A stretch of DNA of 16,040 nt from positions 1 to 16,040 of the forward strand of contig JAEYHP010000140.1 in the NCBI GenBank assembly GCA_023409435.1, in the 5' to 3' direction. Positions 7,059 to 13,745 of this stretch are shown one piece after another; positions within the stretch are counted from its first letter, which is position 1, and every line of letters starts with the position of its first letter. The notes below the pieces were generated by a model, which worked only from the letters and a program-made list of their open reading frames with translations, was not told the origin of the DNA and searched no databases. The DNA is from Bacillota bacterium (GTDB lineage Bacteria > Bacillota > Clostridia > Christensenellales > CAG-138). A program made the position numbers and the translations under genes.

Positions 7059-7792
7059 GCCTCTTCAGGGCAAATCTGGTTGCGGTATTCGAGAGGGGTC
7101 ATGCCGTACTTCTTTTTGAAGGCCGTGCTGAAATACTTTGCGTCCTGATATCCCACCAGCTTGGAAACATCCGCTACTTTGCAGGCGATTTGCCGCAGAT
7201 AGGTTTCGGCCTCATGCAGCCGGTAGTCCGACAGATACTCCATTACGTTTTTGCCTGTATGGCGTTTGAACAGATCGCAAAGGTAATTGGGCGACACATA
7301 CAATTCTTCCGCCATACGCTGGAGCGTGATTCGACTTGCATAATTCTCGTGAAGATATTGCACGGCTTTTTTCACCAGCAGGTTTTGAATCTGTACGGGC
7401 TGTTCCAATTCCTTCTTTGGCGCGAAGGAAAGATCTCCCCGAATGGCTTCGAGCGCGTTCATCAATTCCGCAGGATCCGTGGGCTTCAACAGGTAGCGGG
7501 CAACTCCCAGTTCTATTGCCTTCTGCGCGTAGGAAAAATCGCCGTACCCGCTGAGTATGATGATTGGCAGATCCCCCCTGACGGCGCGGATGCGCTTGAT
7601 CAGTTCCAAGCCGGAGATGCCGGGCATACGGATATCGGTAATGACCACATCCACGGGGTTCTTCTCCACAAAGGCGAGCGCTTCGGCGGCGTCGCAGAAT
7701 ATTCCAACAGCCTTGTAGCCTTCCCGCTGGCTTAGCAGCTTCAATAAGCCGCGTGCAATCTTGGGCTCATCGTCCACAATTACGATATTCAT
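7046..7792 (-). CDS. YesN-type response regulator (receiver + AraC-family HTH)
   Basis: 248 aa from ATG 7790-7792. This start has GGAGG seven bases upstream and overlaps the kinase stop as ATGA; an in-frame ATG 45 bp further up lies inside the kinase gene and is unlikely. The receiver domain (1-120) has D7-D8, phospho-acceptor D53 (VITDIRMPG), S81 and K103 (LLKPTD). A C-terminal AraC-type double HTH follows at about 145-240 (AEELYVSPNYLCDLFKRHTG and DVSKLVGYQDAKYFSTAFKK). It receives phosphate from the YesM-type kinase and binds DNA as a transcription activator. The likely target is the BMP transporter operon immediately downstream, which has a strong -10 but weak -35. YesN-type regulators more usually sit beside sugar (CUT1) transporters. 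Confidence 0.94.
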   Translation of the reverse strand: MNIVIVDDEPKIARGLLKLLSQREGYKAVGIFCDAAEALAFVEKNPVDVVITDIRMPGISGLELIKRIRAVRGDLPIIILSGYGDFSYAQKAIELGVARYLLKPTDPAELMNALEAIRGDLSFAPKKELEQPVQIQNLLVKKAVQYLHENYASRITLQRMAEELYVSPNYLCDLFKRHTGKNVMEYLSDYRLHEAETYLRQIACKVADVSKLVGYQDAKYFSTAFKKKYGMTPLEYRNQICPEEAQDT

Positions 7793-9531
7793 ACGTTTTC
7801 CTCCAAACCTGCCTTGGGGATGGACAATGTGATGCAAGCGCCATGGGGCAGGTTTTGTACGGTCACCCGATGTCCTTCGCCAAAATACAGCCTGAGGCGT
7901 TTATCGACATTGTATAACCCGATGCCGCGCTGTTCTCCTTCCGCATCCTCCGGGACTTCGAGCGCAGAGAGCGCCTCTTCAGGGATGCCGGGGCCATTGT
8001 CCTCTATCGTAATGATGACGTTTTCTCCTCCGTCCGCTGCGGCGATGCGGATCATTCCCTGCTTCTTCTGGGGTTCTATCCCGTGCAGAATCGCATTCTC
8101 CACCAGCGGCTGGAGTATGAATTTGGGAACACGCACCTTGCCTAAGGGCTCGAGCAGGCTTAGCTCATAGCAGAGGCGTTCCTCCAGCCTGTTATTCTGG
8201 ATGCGCAAATAGCACGCGACATATTCAAATTCCTCTTTTAGCGTCACCAGCGGCGCCTTGGTATCGATGCAATAGCGCATCAGGCTGCCCAATGAAATGA
8301 CAATGTCACTGATCTCCTTTTCGCCCCTGTCCAGAAGCATCCAGTTGATGGAGTCGAGCGTATTGTAGAGGAAATGCGGGTTGATCTGTGCCTGCAAAGC
8401 CTTAATTTCAGCGTTCTTCTGCGCAAGCTTCCCCTGATAAACCGCGTTGACCAGCGTGTTGATCCTGCCGATCATATCATTGAATGACTCTGTCAGCCTG
8501 CCGATTTCATCCTTCCTGTGGTTGGGAAGCTGAATATCGAAATTCCGTTCCTGCGCGCTGCGCATGGCTTCCGAAAGCCGGTTGATGGGCTGCGTAACGG
8601 CGTACGCCAATAAGGCGATGACCACCGACATCCAAAGCGTGCTTGCCGCCACCGAAACCAGTATCTCCTTTTGGAGCGCGCCGGATTCCCGGAAGATGTT
8701 CTCTTCGGCGATGAGCGAATAGGTCTTCCACCCCGTCACGCCGTTGTACTGGCCGCAGACATAGTACCATTTGCCCATCCAATCCAGCATGAACGCGCGC
8801 TGACCCTTTTCAAAGCGCTGTTCAATGGCGTTGAGCCAGCTTGTATCCATTTTGATATTGCTGCAGATGACTTCGCCCTGTTTGTCCGCAATCACGGTAT
8901 ATTGGCGCTCCCAAATACCGTTGTTGCCGAAGATCAGGTTGCTGAAGGTATCCTGCTCCAGCTCAATAACCAGCACGCCCCTTGCTTTTCCATCATCTTC
9001 CTCCGTTATGGCGCGGATCACGCAGAGCACCCGCCCGGGGGCACTTTGCGCACCCTGCCGCAACGGATCCGTAATGCCGGTCCATACCGTCTTTTGCGGG
9101 TTTACTTCCGCAAGCTGCATGTACTTGGACAAAGAATCCGGATGGGGCTGCGCTTCTTCGGAATCGTATCTGGCGTAAAGCATGCCTTCCTCATCGAGCA
9201 CGAATATGTTGTTGACCGCATCAAACGAGCGCAGCACGTTTTGCAGATATTCATCCAGATACGCTTTGTTGTTGGGCAGTTCCAAGCTTTCGCTTCTCGG
9301 GAAAAGGTCTTGTACCACATGGGAGGCTGCTGCGTTCTCGGCGGCGTCCTGAATATAGCGAACACGAACGTTGATATTGATATCGATCCGGTTGACGGTA
9401 TCAGCCATTTCCTTTTTTTTATTTTCCATCACGATCCGCTTGCTATGGGAATATGTCAGCACGCCAATCAAAGCGCCCAGTATGACCGCCGCGATTAAGA
9501 ATATGCAGATCAGTTTGACGCGAAAGGACAT
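7789..9531 (-). CDS. YesM-type membrane sensor histidine kinase
   Basis: 580 aa. TM1 (about 6-27) and TM2 (about 290-312) flank an extracytoplasmic sensor region of roughly 260 residues, probably dCache-like. A HAMP domain (about 313-366) precedes a His_kinase-type phosphorylation site QINPHFLYNTLDS with H386. The HATPase_c domain has N479 in VENAILHGI, DNGPGI at 511-516 and GIGLYNV at 536-542. On sensing an external ligand it should autophosphorylate and pass phosphate to the response regulator overlapping its end. The ATG at 9529-9531 has GGGAG six bases upstream. The neighbouring BMP importer suggests the ligand may be the transported compound, but nothing in the sequence identifies it. 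Confidence 0.94.
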   Translation of the reverse strand: MSFRVKLICIFLIAAVILGALIGVLTYSHSKRIVMENKKKEMADTVNRIDININVRVRYIQDAAENAAASHVVQDLFPRSESLELPNNKAYLDEYLQNVLRSFDAVNNIFVLDEEGMLYARYDSEEAQPHPDSLSKYMQLAEVNPQKTVWTGITDPLRQGAQSAPGRVLCVIRAITEEDDGKARGVLVIELEQDTFSNLIFGNNGIWERQYTVIADKQGEVICSNIKMDTSWLNAIEQRFEKGQRAFMLDWMGKWYYVCGQYNGVTGWKTYSLIAEENIFRESGALQKEILVSVAASTLWMSVVIALLAYAVTQPINRLSEAMRSAQERNFDIQLPNHRKDEIGRLTESFNDMIGRINTLVNAVYQGKLAQKNAEIKALQAQINPHFLYNTLDSINWMLLDRGEKEISDIVISLGSLMRYCIDTKAPLVTLKEEFEYVACYLRIQNNRLEERLCYELSLLEPLGKVRVPKFILQPLVENAILHGIEPQKKQGMIRIAAADGGENVIITIEDNGPGIPEEALSALEVPEDAEGEQRGIGLYNVDKRLRLYFGEGHRVTVQNLPHGACITLSIPKAGLEENV

Positions 9532-9582
9532 GCTTTACTCCCGGTATTCCGCCCAAGCAGCGGTATTCATATAATTTATGTA

Positions 9583-9611
9583 ATAGTAGCATAGCGGCTA
9601 TAAAAAGTCGA
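9583..9611 (-). promoter_or_regulatory. Promoter of the two-component system
   Basis: On the minus strand TCGACT (9606-9611) lies 17 bases before TACTAT (9583-9588), which is preceded by TGC, giving an extended -10. The predicted start near 9576 leaves a leader of about 45 nt. The -10 region word TATGCTACTA is shared with the promoter region of the ModE-fusion gene at 1511-1520. Confidence 0.5.
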
Positions 9612-9797
9612 TGATGGTATTTAGCTATCAGGAATACGTACAGTGTAAGTGGACTTGCTTTATGTAAGAGTTTGCTAAAAGGTAATATTTATTTTGCAGT
9701 TGGGTTAATAAACATAATGGGAGGTCTAACTACTCAAATTGCAAAATCAATCCACCATCATAAAATCTACCCATTCACACGGATAGTCTTTATAATG

Positions 9798-10001
9798 CTA
9801 TCTGTTATCGTCAATAATAAGCTGCTCAATATATTGCTGCTTACGCTCCTCGACAACCCTTTTGCATTCTGGCACGCCATAATTTCTAATTATATTTGTT
9901 AAATAATAGATTGAAAATCCGATAGCATGTCCATTTACATGAACCACGCCGCAAGCTTGCGGAACGAAAATACATCGGCTTTTATATAAGAACGTCCACA
10001 T
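9798..10001 (-). CDS. Orphan small ORF or 3' gene remnant, function unknown
   Basis: 67 codons on the minus strand within the 590-bp gap between the kinase promoter and the padR operon. Its second half looks coding: HVNGHAIGFSIYYLTNIIRN followed by a charged amphipathic C-terminus, CKRVVEERKQQYIEQLIIDD. No ribosome binding site precedes the ATG and a stop codon lies just upstream. A perfect 14-bp palindrome, CCGCAAGCTTGCGG (9949-9962), interrupts the N-terminal part. It may be the tail of a lost gene. I do not recognise the family. Nothing else supported was found in 9612-10015. Confidence 0.25.
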   Translation of the reverse strand: MWTFLYKSRCIFVPQACGVVHVNGHAIGFSIYYLTNIIRNYGVPECKRVVEERKQQYIEQLIIDDNR

Positions 10002-10015
10002 ATGAAAAAATTACT

Positions 10016-10044
10016 TTGACAGATAGAATAATCCGTGCTATTAT
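10016..10044 (+). promoter_or_regulatory. Near-consensus promoter of the padR operon
   Basis: TTGACA (10016-10021), a 17-base spacer and TATTAT (10039-10044): close to the sigma-A ideal. The predicted start is near 10051. Such a strong promoter is expected to need repression, matching the palindromes just downstream. Confidence 0.85.
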
Positions 10045-10054
10045 TGCTCCATCA

Positions 10055-10083
10055 GATAGAACTCTATCAGATAGTGCTCTATC
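10055..10083 (+). promoter_or_regulatory. Tandem palindromic operators, probably for the PadR protein
   Basis: Two perfect palindromes, GATAG-aact-CTATC (10055-10068) and GATAG-tgct-CTATC (10070-10083), lie one base apart immediately downstream of the transcription start. A partial third copy (GATAGAATAATC, 10022-10033) sits in the promoter spacer. The placement is typical of autorepression. PadR proteins bind palindromes as dimers. The identity of the binder is inferred from the next gene. Confidence 0.75.
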
Positions 10084-10094
10084 ACACGTTATTA

Positions 10095-10111
10095 TTCGAC
10101 AGAGTGTCGAA
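10095..10111 (+). promoter_or_regulatory. Hairpin abutting the padR ribosome binding site
   Basis: TTCGACA (10095-10101) and TGTCGAA (10105-10111) form a perfect 7-bp stem with a 3-nt loop. The stem's last base is the first base of the AAGGAGG ribosome binding site (10111-10117). It could tune translation of padR or be another DNA operator. Confidence 0.55.
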
Positions 10112-10124
10112 AGGAGGCATGTCA

Positions 10125-10454
10125 TTGATTAGCAGCGACATTATCAGAGGGCACCTGGATGCGATCATTTTGAGGCTGATTTGCGAAAAGGACCGATATG
10201 GCTATGAAATCTCCAATGAGATTGCAAGCCGCACCCAAAACAAATTTCAGATTAAGGAAGCGACGCTCTATGCGGTCTTTCAGCGGTTGGTGAAGAAGGA
10301 GTTGATCGAATCCTATCTTGGCGACGTATCGTTCGGGGGAAGGCGGCGTTACTACCGCATCACCAGCCTTGGCCGGGCATATCTGAATGAAGAAATCTGC
10401 AATTGGCACGACGCGCGCGATATCATCAATGTTTTTATGGAGGGTTTGCAATGA
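10125..10454 (+). CDS. PadR family transcriptional regulator
   Basis: 109 aa winged-helix PadR protein (ISSDIIRGHLDAIILRLI, DRYGYEIS, KEATLYAVFQRLVKKELI, GGRRRYYRIT). I place the start at TTG 10125: AAGGAGG (10111-10117) lies seven bases before it, whereas the in-frame ATG at 10119 is only one base past that site. Proteins of this subfamily commonly begin at the ISSD segment. The recognition helix lies in the KEATLYAVFQRL region. The gene is first in an operon with two membrane proteins and its stop overlaps the next start (ATGA, 10451-10454). Paired PadR and HAAS/DUF1700-type membrane genes are a known arrangement in Bacillota. It probably represses its own promoter through two GATAG-N4-CTATC sites. 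The inducer is unknown. Confidence 0.9.
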   Translation: MISSDIIRGHLDAIILRLICEKDRYGYEISNEIASRTQNKFQIKEATLYAVFQRLVKKELIESYLGDVSFGGRRRYYRITSLGRAYLNEEICNWHDARDIINVFMEGLQ

Positions 10455-11050
10455 ACGAAATTGAATCGCATATCAATCGGCTGTTTGAGGGAATCCCCGA
10501 AAGCACCCGCAAAGAAGAGATCAAGTTGGAAATTACCCAAAATCTCAATGAAAAGGTAGCGGATCTCGTTTCCCACGGGCAGTCGCGGGAAGATGCCGTC
10601 AAAAAGGCGATCTACGACTTCGGCGACATCGACGACCTGAAAGAGGAGCTCGAGAGCAGTGCGAAGCTCGTGAAGAGCAAAAAGTTGGGCCTTTCCCTCG
10701 CTTTCTCGATCTGGGGTGGAATCCTGATTACTGCTCTCTTCCTGTTTATCAATTTTTATTACAGCCCGAATGTCATCTGGTTTGTTTATCCCACCTTTGC
10801 GGTGATCTGGTGGCCAATGGTACTGTTTTTCCAGTACTTCCGCAATAAAAATGATATACCTGTCGGCTTTGCTTTCTCTGTTTGCGGCTTTCTTCTTATC
10901 ACGGGGCTGATGCTGTTTATCAACCTGTATTACACGCCGAAAACTATCTGGTTCGTCTATCCGGTCTTTGCAGCGATCTGGTGGCCGCTGGCGATGCTTT
11001 TCCACCGCCTGCGCCAAAAGAGCAGGAAGGGGGATGGGTTCGATGACTGA
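10451..11050 (+). CDS. HAAS/DUF1700-like membrane protein with two G-N-W-WWP repeats
   Basis: 199 aa from ATG 10451, with GGAGGG six bases upstream and a 4-bp overlap with padR. Residues 1-75 are a soluble helical region resembling the HAAS (DUF1700-like) domain found beside PadR regulators: MNEIESHINRLFEGIPES, then SREDAVKKAIYDFGD. The membrane part (about 80-185) holds two copies of a two-helix repeat with identical spacing: G89/N101/W110/P114/WWP 120-122, and G146/N158/W167/P171/WWP 177-179. The tail is basic. The same repeat occurs six times in the next gene, so the two proteins probably assemble together. The HAAS-like part may relay a membrane signal to PadR. The function is unknown. 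Confidence 0.8.
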   Translation: MNEIESHINRLFEGIPESTRKEEIKLEITQNLNEKVADLVSHGQSREDAVKKAIYDFGDIDDLKEELESSAKLVKSKKLGLSLAFSIWGGILITALFLFINFYYSPNVIWFVYPTFAVIWWPMVLFFQYFRNKNDIPVGFAFSVCGFLLITGLMLFINLYYTPKTIWFVYPVFAAIWWPLAMLFHRLRQKSRKGDGFDD

Positions 11051-12005
11051 AACAAATCGCTGGGCGGGAGACCGCCGCCATCTCATCGGCTTTTCCATTG
11101 TAGGAAGTCTGATTACCATCCTGTTTTTCGCATTTATTAATTTTTCTACAGGGGCGCGCTTCCCGTGGTTCTTGTTTCCGGCCTATGCGGTGCTCTGGTG
11201 GCCGCTGATGACGATCTTTGCTGGCAGGCATTCCAAGAAAGTGCTTGCGCTGATCGGAAGCTTTTTGACGATTGTCCTTCTGGTTCTAATCAATTATCTG
11301 ACCTCTTGGGATTATCCGTGGTTCCTCTTCCCCTCCTTCGCAATCCTCTGGTGGCCGCTCGCCATGTTTTTCGGAAGGGAACACGGCAAGACATTTTCCA
11401 TCATCGGAAGCGTCGTGATCATTGTGTCTCTATTCATTACCAACTATGCCATCTCGCCCTGGGTGATCTGGTTCTATTACCCCGCCTTCGCCGCTGTTTG
11501 GTGGCCTCTCAGCGTGCTGCTTGCTAATCCGCACACCATCAAAGCCTACTCGGTCGTGGGGGCGCTGATCCTCGCTGCCTTTTTCACTTTGGAAAACCTT
11601 CTGAAATCACCGTTCTGCCCGTGGGCACTGCTGACCTATTTCCCGGTCCTGATGTGGCCTGTTGGAATCCTGCTCGGGAAGCGTCTAGGAAAGCTGCATA
11701 TCGCCCTGTTCGGCAGCCTTACTGGCATTTTATATTACATGATATTGAATATTACCGCTTTCCCGGGATTCCCGTGGGCGATTTTCCCCGCTTACGCCCT
11801 GTTGTGGTGGCCACTGGCTATCGCTTGCTTTGCAAAGCGGAAGCGCCTCTTGCTGTTTTCCGTCGCCGGAACCCTTTTAAGCACGGCCCTTTTTATTGCG
11901 GTAAATGCCATTTCCTCTCCGGAAACGCTTTGGGCGGTCTTCCCGATTTTTGCGATCCTATGGTGGCCGCTTTCCATCTATTATTTCGTGTATCGCTGGG
12001 AATGA
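11043..12005 (+). CDS. Polytopic membrane protein built of six tandem G-N-W-WWP two-helix repeats
   Basis: 320 aa from ATG 11043, which overlaps the previous gene by 8 bp with a GGAAGGGGG Shine-Dalgarno nine bases upstream. An in-frame ATG at 11034 is too close to that site. Apart from a ten-residue hydrophilic start, the whole protein is six ~51-residue repeats, each a hydrophobic helix, a short turn and a second helix. Conserved Gly are at 21, 72, 122, 173, 224 and 276; Asn exactly 12 later at 33, 84, 134, 185, 236 and 288; Trp exactly 9 later at 42, 93, 143, 194, 245 and 297; and WWP ten later (52, 103, 153, MWP at 204, 255, 307). This predicts 12 membrane helices. No enzyme or transporter motif is visible. 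It is weakly reminiscent of the 2TM domain; I cannot assign a function. Confidence 0.75.
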   Translation: MTETNRWAGDRRHLIGFSIVGSLITILFFAFINFSTGARFPWFLFPAYAVLWWPLMTIFAGRHSKKVLALIGSFLTIVLLVLINYLTSWDYPWFLFPSFAILWWPLAMFFGREHGKTFSIIGSVVIIVSLFITNYAISPWVIWFYYPAFAAVWWPLSVLLANPHTIKAYSVVGALILAAFFTLENLLKSPFCPWALLTYFPVLMWPVGILLGKRLGKLHIALFGSLTGILYYMILNITAFPGFPWAIFPAYALLWWPLAIACFAKRKRLLLFSVAGTLLSTALFIAVNAISSPETLWAVFPIFAILWWPLSIYYFVYRWE

Positions 12006-12067
12006 CTGACGGCTTAGCCGAGGCACTGAGCCCGCTCGATCGATGAGGCCGCAACAGGAGGCCCGGT

Positions 12068-12301
12068 ATGAGCTCTGGCGCGGGTAGGTATTCAGATAAA
12101 GAAATGTTCTCACTACCAAATACGCAAAGAATGAGCCGCCGTGTCGGTGGGGACAACATAGCGGCTCAACCAAAATGTGCGCACATTTCGATTCAGCTTT
12201 ACCAACATATTCTGGCATCTAAACAACCCGCTGCAAATAAAATGCCCCGCTGCATTTGCAGCGGGGTCAGCTTTATTTATCTATGCACTTTCCTACAGTA
12301 A
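12068..12301 (+). CDS. Possible small ORF with a perfect ribosome binding site
   Basis: 77 codons starting at ATG 12068, with AGGAGG (12056-12061) exactly six bases upstream and 62 bp after the repeat-protein gene. The product is polar at first (MSSGAGRYSDKEMFSLPNTQ) and shows no known family. Its distal half contains an 8-bp inverted repeat, a 16-bp palindrome and a terminator hairpin, which is unusual for a real gene. It may be the start of a gene whose 3' part was replaced. The coding status is uncertain. Confidence 0.3.
   Translation: MSSGAGRYSDKEMFSLPNTQRMSRRVGGDNIAAQPKCAHISIQLYQHILASKQPAANKMPRCICSGVSFIYLCTFLQ
12132..12188. repeat. Inverted repeat and 16-bp perfect palindrome
   Basis: TGAGCCGC (12132-12139) and GCGGCTCA (12161-12168) form an 8-bp stem whose loop contains a further TGTC/GACA helix. 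Five bases later comes the perfect palindrome AAATGTGCGCACATTT (12173-12188). Both lie between the padR operon and the terminator at 12245. They could be a small structured RNA, a protein-binding site or recombination debris. Confidence 0.6.
12245..12266. terminator. Strong terminator hairpin, probably bidirectional
   Basis: CCCCGCTG (12245-12252) and CAGCGGGG (12259-12266) pair perfectly around CATTTG. The plus strand continues TCAGCTTTATTT and the minus strand CATTTTATTT. It probably ends the padR operon and may also stop leftward transcripts. Confidence 0.8.
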
Positions 12302-12487
12302 ACATAATGCAAAGTTTGGATAATCGCTTAGGTTATGTATAACGTGAATTTCGTACAATATCGTATGTAAAGATTATCTATGGAGGCCCCTCTCTCCAAC
12401 GGACCTTTGTCATCTACGAAAACATCCAAAAAATGGATCAAGATTTTGCATATTTTTTGCCTCGACTTTTGCTATTTTCGGGCCCAA

Positions 12488-12507
12488 AACCACAACATAT
12501 TGTGGTT
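12488..12507 (-). terminator. Hairpin after the left methyltransferase-tail remnant
   Basis: AACCACAA (12488-12495) pairs with TTGTGGTT (12500-12507) around a 4-nt loop, and the minus strand continues TTTT. It lies nine bases past the TAA of the left RHVET remnant (12516-12518). It looks like the terminator that accompanied that gene tail. Confidence 0.55.
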
Positions 12508-12515
12508 AAACCCCA

Positions 12516-12600
12516 TTATTTTTTGTCTCGGCCACAGTTCATCATCATTATTATCGTCTCCACGTGCCTTGAGTGTGTAAAAAGAGATGCCAAGAGCCTG
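12516..12600 (-). pseudogene. C-terminal remnant of a TrmA/RlmD-type RNA uracil methyltransferase (left copy)
   Basis: The minus strand reads SRHVETIIMMMNCGRDKK and then TAA at 12516-12518. The HVETxx ending is characteristic of the C-terminus of 23S rRNA uracil methyltransferases (RlmD/RumA). No upstream coding part survives. The 3' end of this gene is a known integration target of conjugative elements in Bacillota. The DNA over the HVET codons matches a second site at 14690-14725. Probably an attachment-site scar. Confidence 0.45.
12555..12591. repeat. Left attachment-like direct repeat
   Basis: CGTCTCCACGTGCCTTGAG (12555-12573) matches 14690-14708 at 17 of 19 positions. After a less conserved A-rich stretch, both copies reach GATGCC (here 12586-12591). 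The copies are in the same orientation about 2.13 kb apart and bracket the AraC/SDR pair. Confidence 0.6.
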
Positions 12601-12641
12601 GTTGGGCCTTGAAGGTAAATATATTTTTGATACAGTGCTAG

Positions 12642-13535
12642 CTAATCCCTCGCACTCTCGATTTGTCTTAGTTTCTCAGTGTCTCGGGCTGGAGATGAAC
12701 CGAAGAAGCGGGAGTACTCTCGATTAAACTGTGAGGGACTCTGATAGCCAACTTGATATGCGGCACTGGCTACTGCATAGCCCTCAAACGCAATGAGGTT
12801 TCTTGCCTCCAAAAGCCTCAATTGCTTTTGAAATTGAATCGGGCTTAAGCCCGTTGCGCGTTTAAAATGACGATGAAAGGTATTTATAGCCATACCAGAT
12901 TTTGATGCAATTCCATCGATGTCTATTGGCCTCGTGTAATTATCGCGAAGCCATTTTACAGTCTGAGAAATCTTAGAGAAATTACTTTCTCGCAGACCAA
13001 GCTGCCTCAGATACCACCCTTGTGGTCCCACCAGAACGCGATAAAGGATTTCGCGTTCATAAGCTGGCGCAAGAGCCGGAATATCTCTTGGTGTTTTCGT
13101 TAATCGCAATAAGCGCAGCCATACCTCCATGAATTCAATATCTATTTCACAAGGTGCGAAATATTCAAAAGCAGTTGGTATTAGATCTTCAGGAAGATCT
13201 CTTAATAAACTCTGAAGAACATTCTGATTCAACTCAAGCCCAAGGGACATGTAAGGACGGCCATCACGGTCCGGATGTACACTCGCCGTTGCGGGAACAT
13301 GTACCGGCAACACGTAATATGAAGGTCCTTCCAGTGCAGTGCTACGCTCCCCAATTGAAAGAATCTTTGTTCCTTGAACCGTAAAACCAATCTTCGGCTC
13401 GTAGGGCGCTGCGAGTTGATGTGTGGGAATGTCTCCCTTAATCATGCTTAACCCAGGCACTCCGGTTTCAATTGGTCGAGTGCCTGCGCTTTTCATTAGA
13501 TCGATAATTTCATCTAAAACCTTATTCATACACAT
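12642..13535 (-). CDS. AraC-family regulator with AraC_N (YqhC-like) ligand domain
   Basis: 297 aa from ATG 13533-13535; ATG 13527-13529, two codons in, is an alternative. Residues about 20-170 form the cupin-like AraC_N domain (THQLAAPYEPKIGFTVQGTK, YYVLPVHVPATASV, SLGLELN). Residues about 190-290 form the double HTH (DIDGIASKSGMAINTFHRHF and SAAYQVGYQSPSQFNREYSR). Such regulators usually control an adjacent divergent oxidoreductase gene, and here a short-chain dehydrogenase starts 210 bp away on the other strand. There is no clear Shine-Dalgarno, and the -10 box touches the start codon, suggesting a leaderless message. The gene is more AT-rich than the flanking purine genes, consistent with transfer. 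The inducer is unknown; aldehydes are typical for YqhC relatives. Confidence 0.9.
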   Translation of the reverse strand: MCMNKVLDEIIDLMKSAGTRPIETGVPGLSMIKGDIPTHQLAAPYEPKIGFTVQGTKILSIGERSTALEGPSYYVLPVHVPATASVHPDRDGRPYMSLGLELNQNVLQSLLRDLPEDLIPTAFEYFAPCEIDIEFMEVWLRLLRLTKTPRDIPALAPAYEREILYRVLVGPQGWYLRQLGLRESNFSKISQTVKWLRDNYTRPIDIDGIASKSGMAINTFHRHFKRATGLSPIQFQKQLRLLEARNLIAFEGYAVASAAYQVGYQSPSQFNREYSRFFGSSPARDTEKLRQIESARD

Positions 13536-13564
13536 ATTCTATCACATGGCGTCCTGTTCCTCAA
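13536..13564 (-). promoter_or_regulatory. AraC-gene promoter implying a leaderless mRNA
   Basis: On the minus strand TTGAGG (13559-13564) and TAGAAT (13536-13541) are 17 bases apart. The -10 ends right at the first ATG, and the predicted transcription start (about 13529) coincides with the second ATG. No Shine-Dalgarno is present, so translation from a leaderless transcript is plausible. Confidence 0.5.
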
Positions 13565-13745
13565 CACAATTCCGAAACTATCCGGCATTTTTAGGCTACT
13601 CTTTTAATAAACTCATGGAGTAGCTCTGGCGTTTTAAAAGTATTGTTGGTGTTATTAGGCAATTAAAAGGCATTATTGAGTCTAGCTTACTTCATCAGAA
13701 ACGACTAAAATAGAGTCCGAATCGAACACAAAAAAGGAGGATCTT

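Noticed and set aside
9672..9902. Plus-strand 76-codon hydrophobic ORF as a small membrane protein or toxin
   Set aside because: No ribosome binding site, AT-driven composition, and overlap with a better coding-like frame on the other strand.
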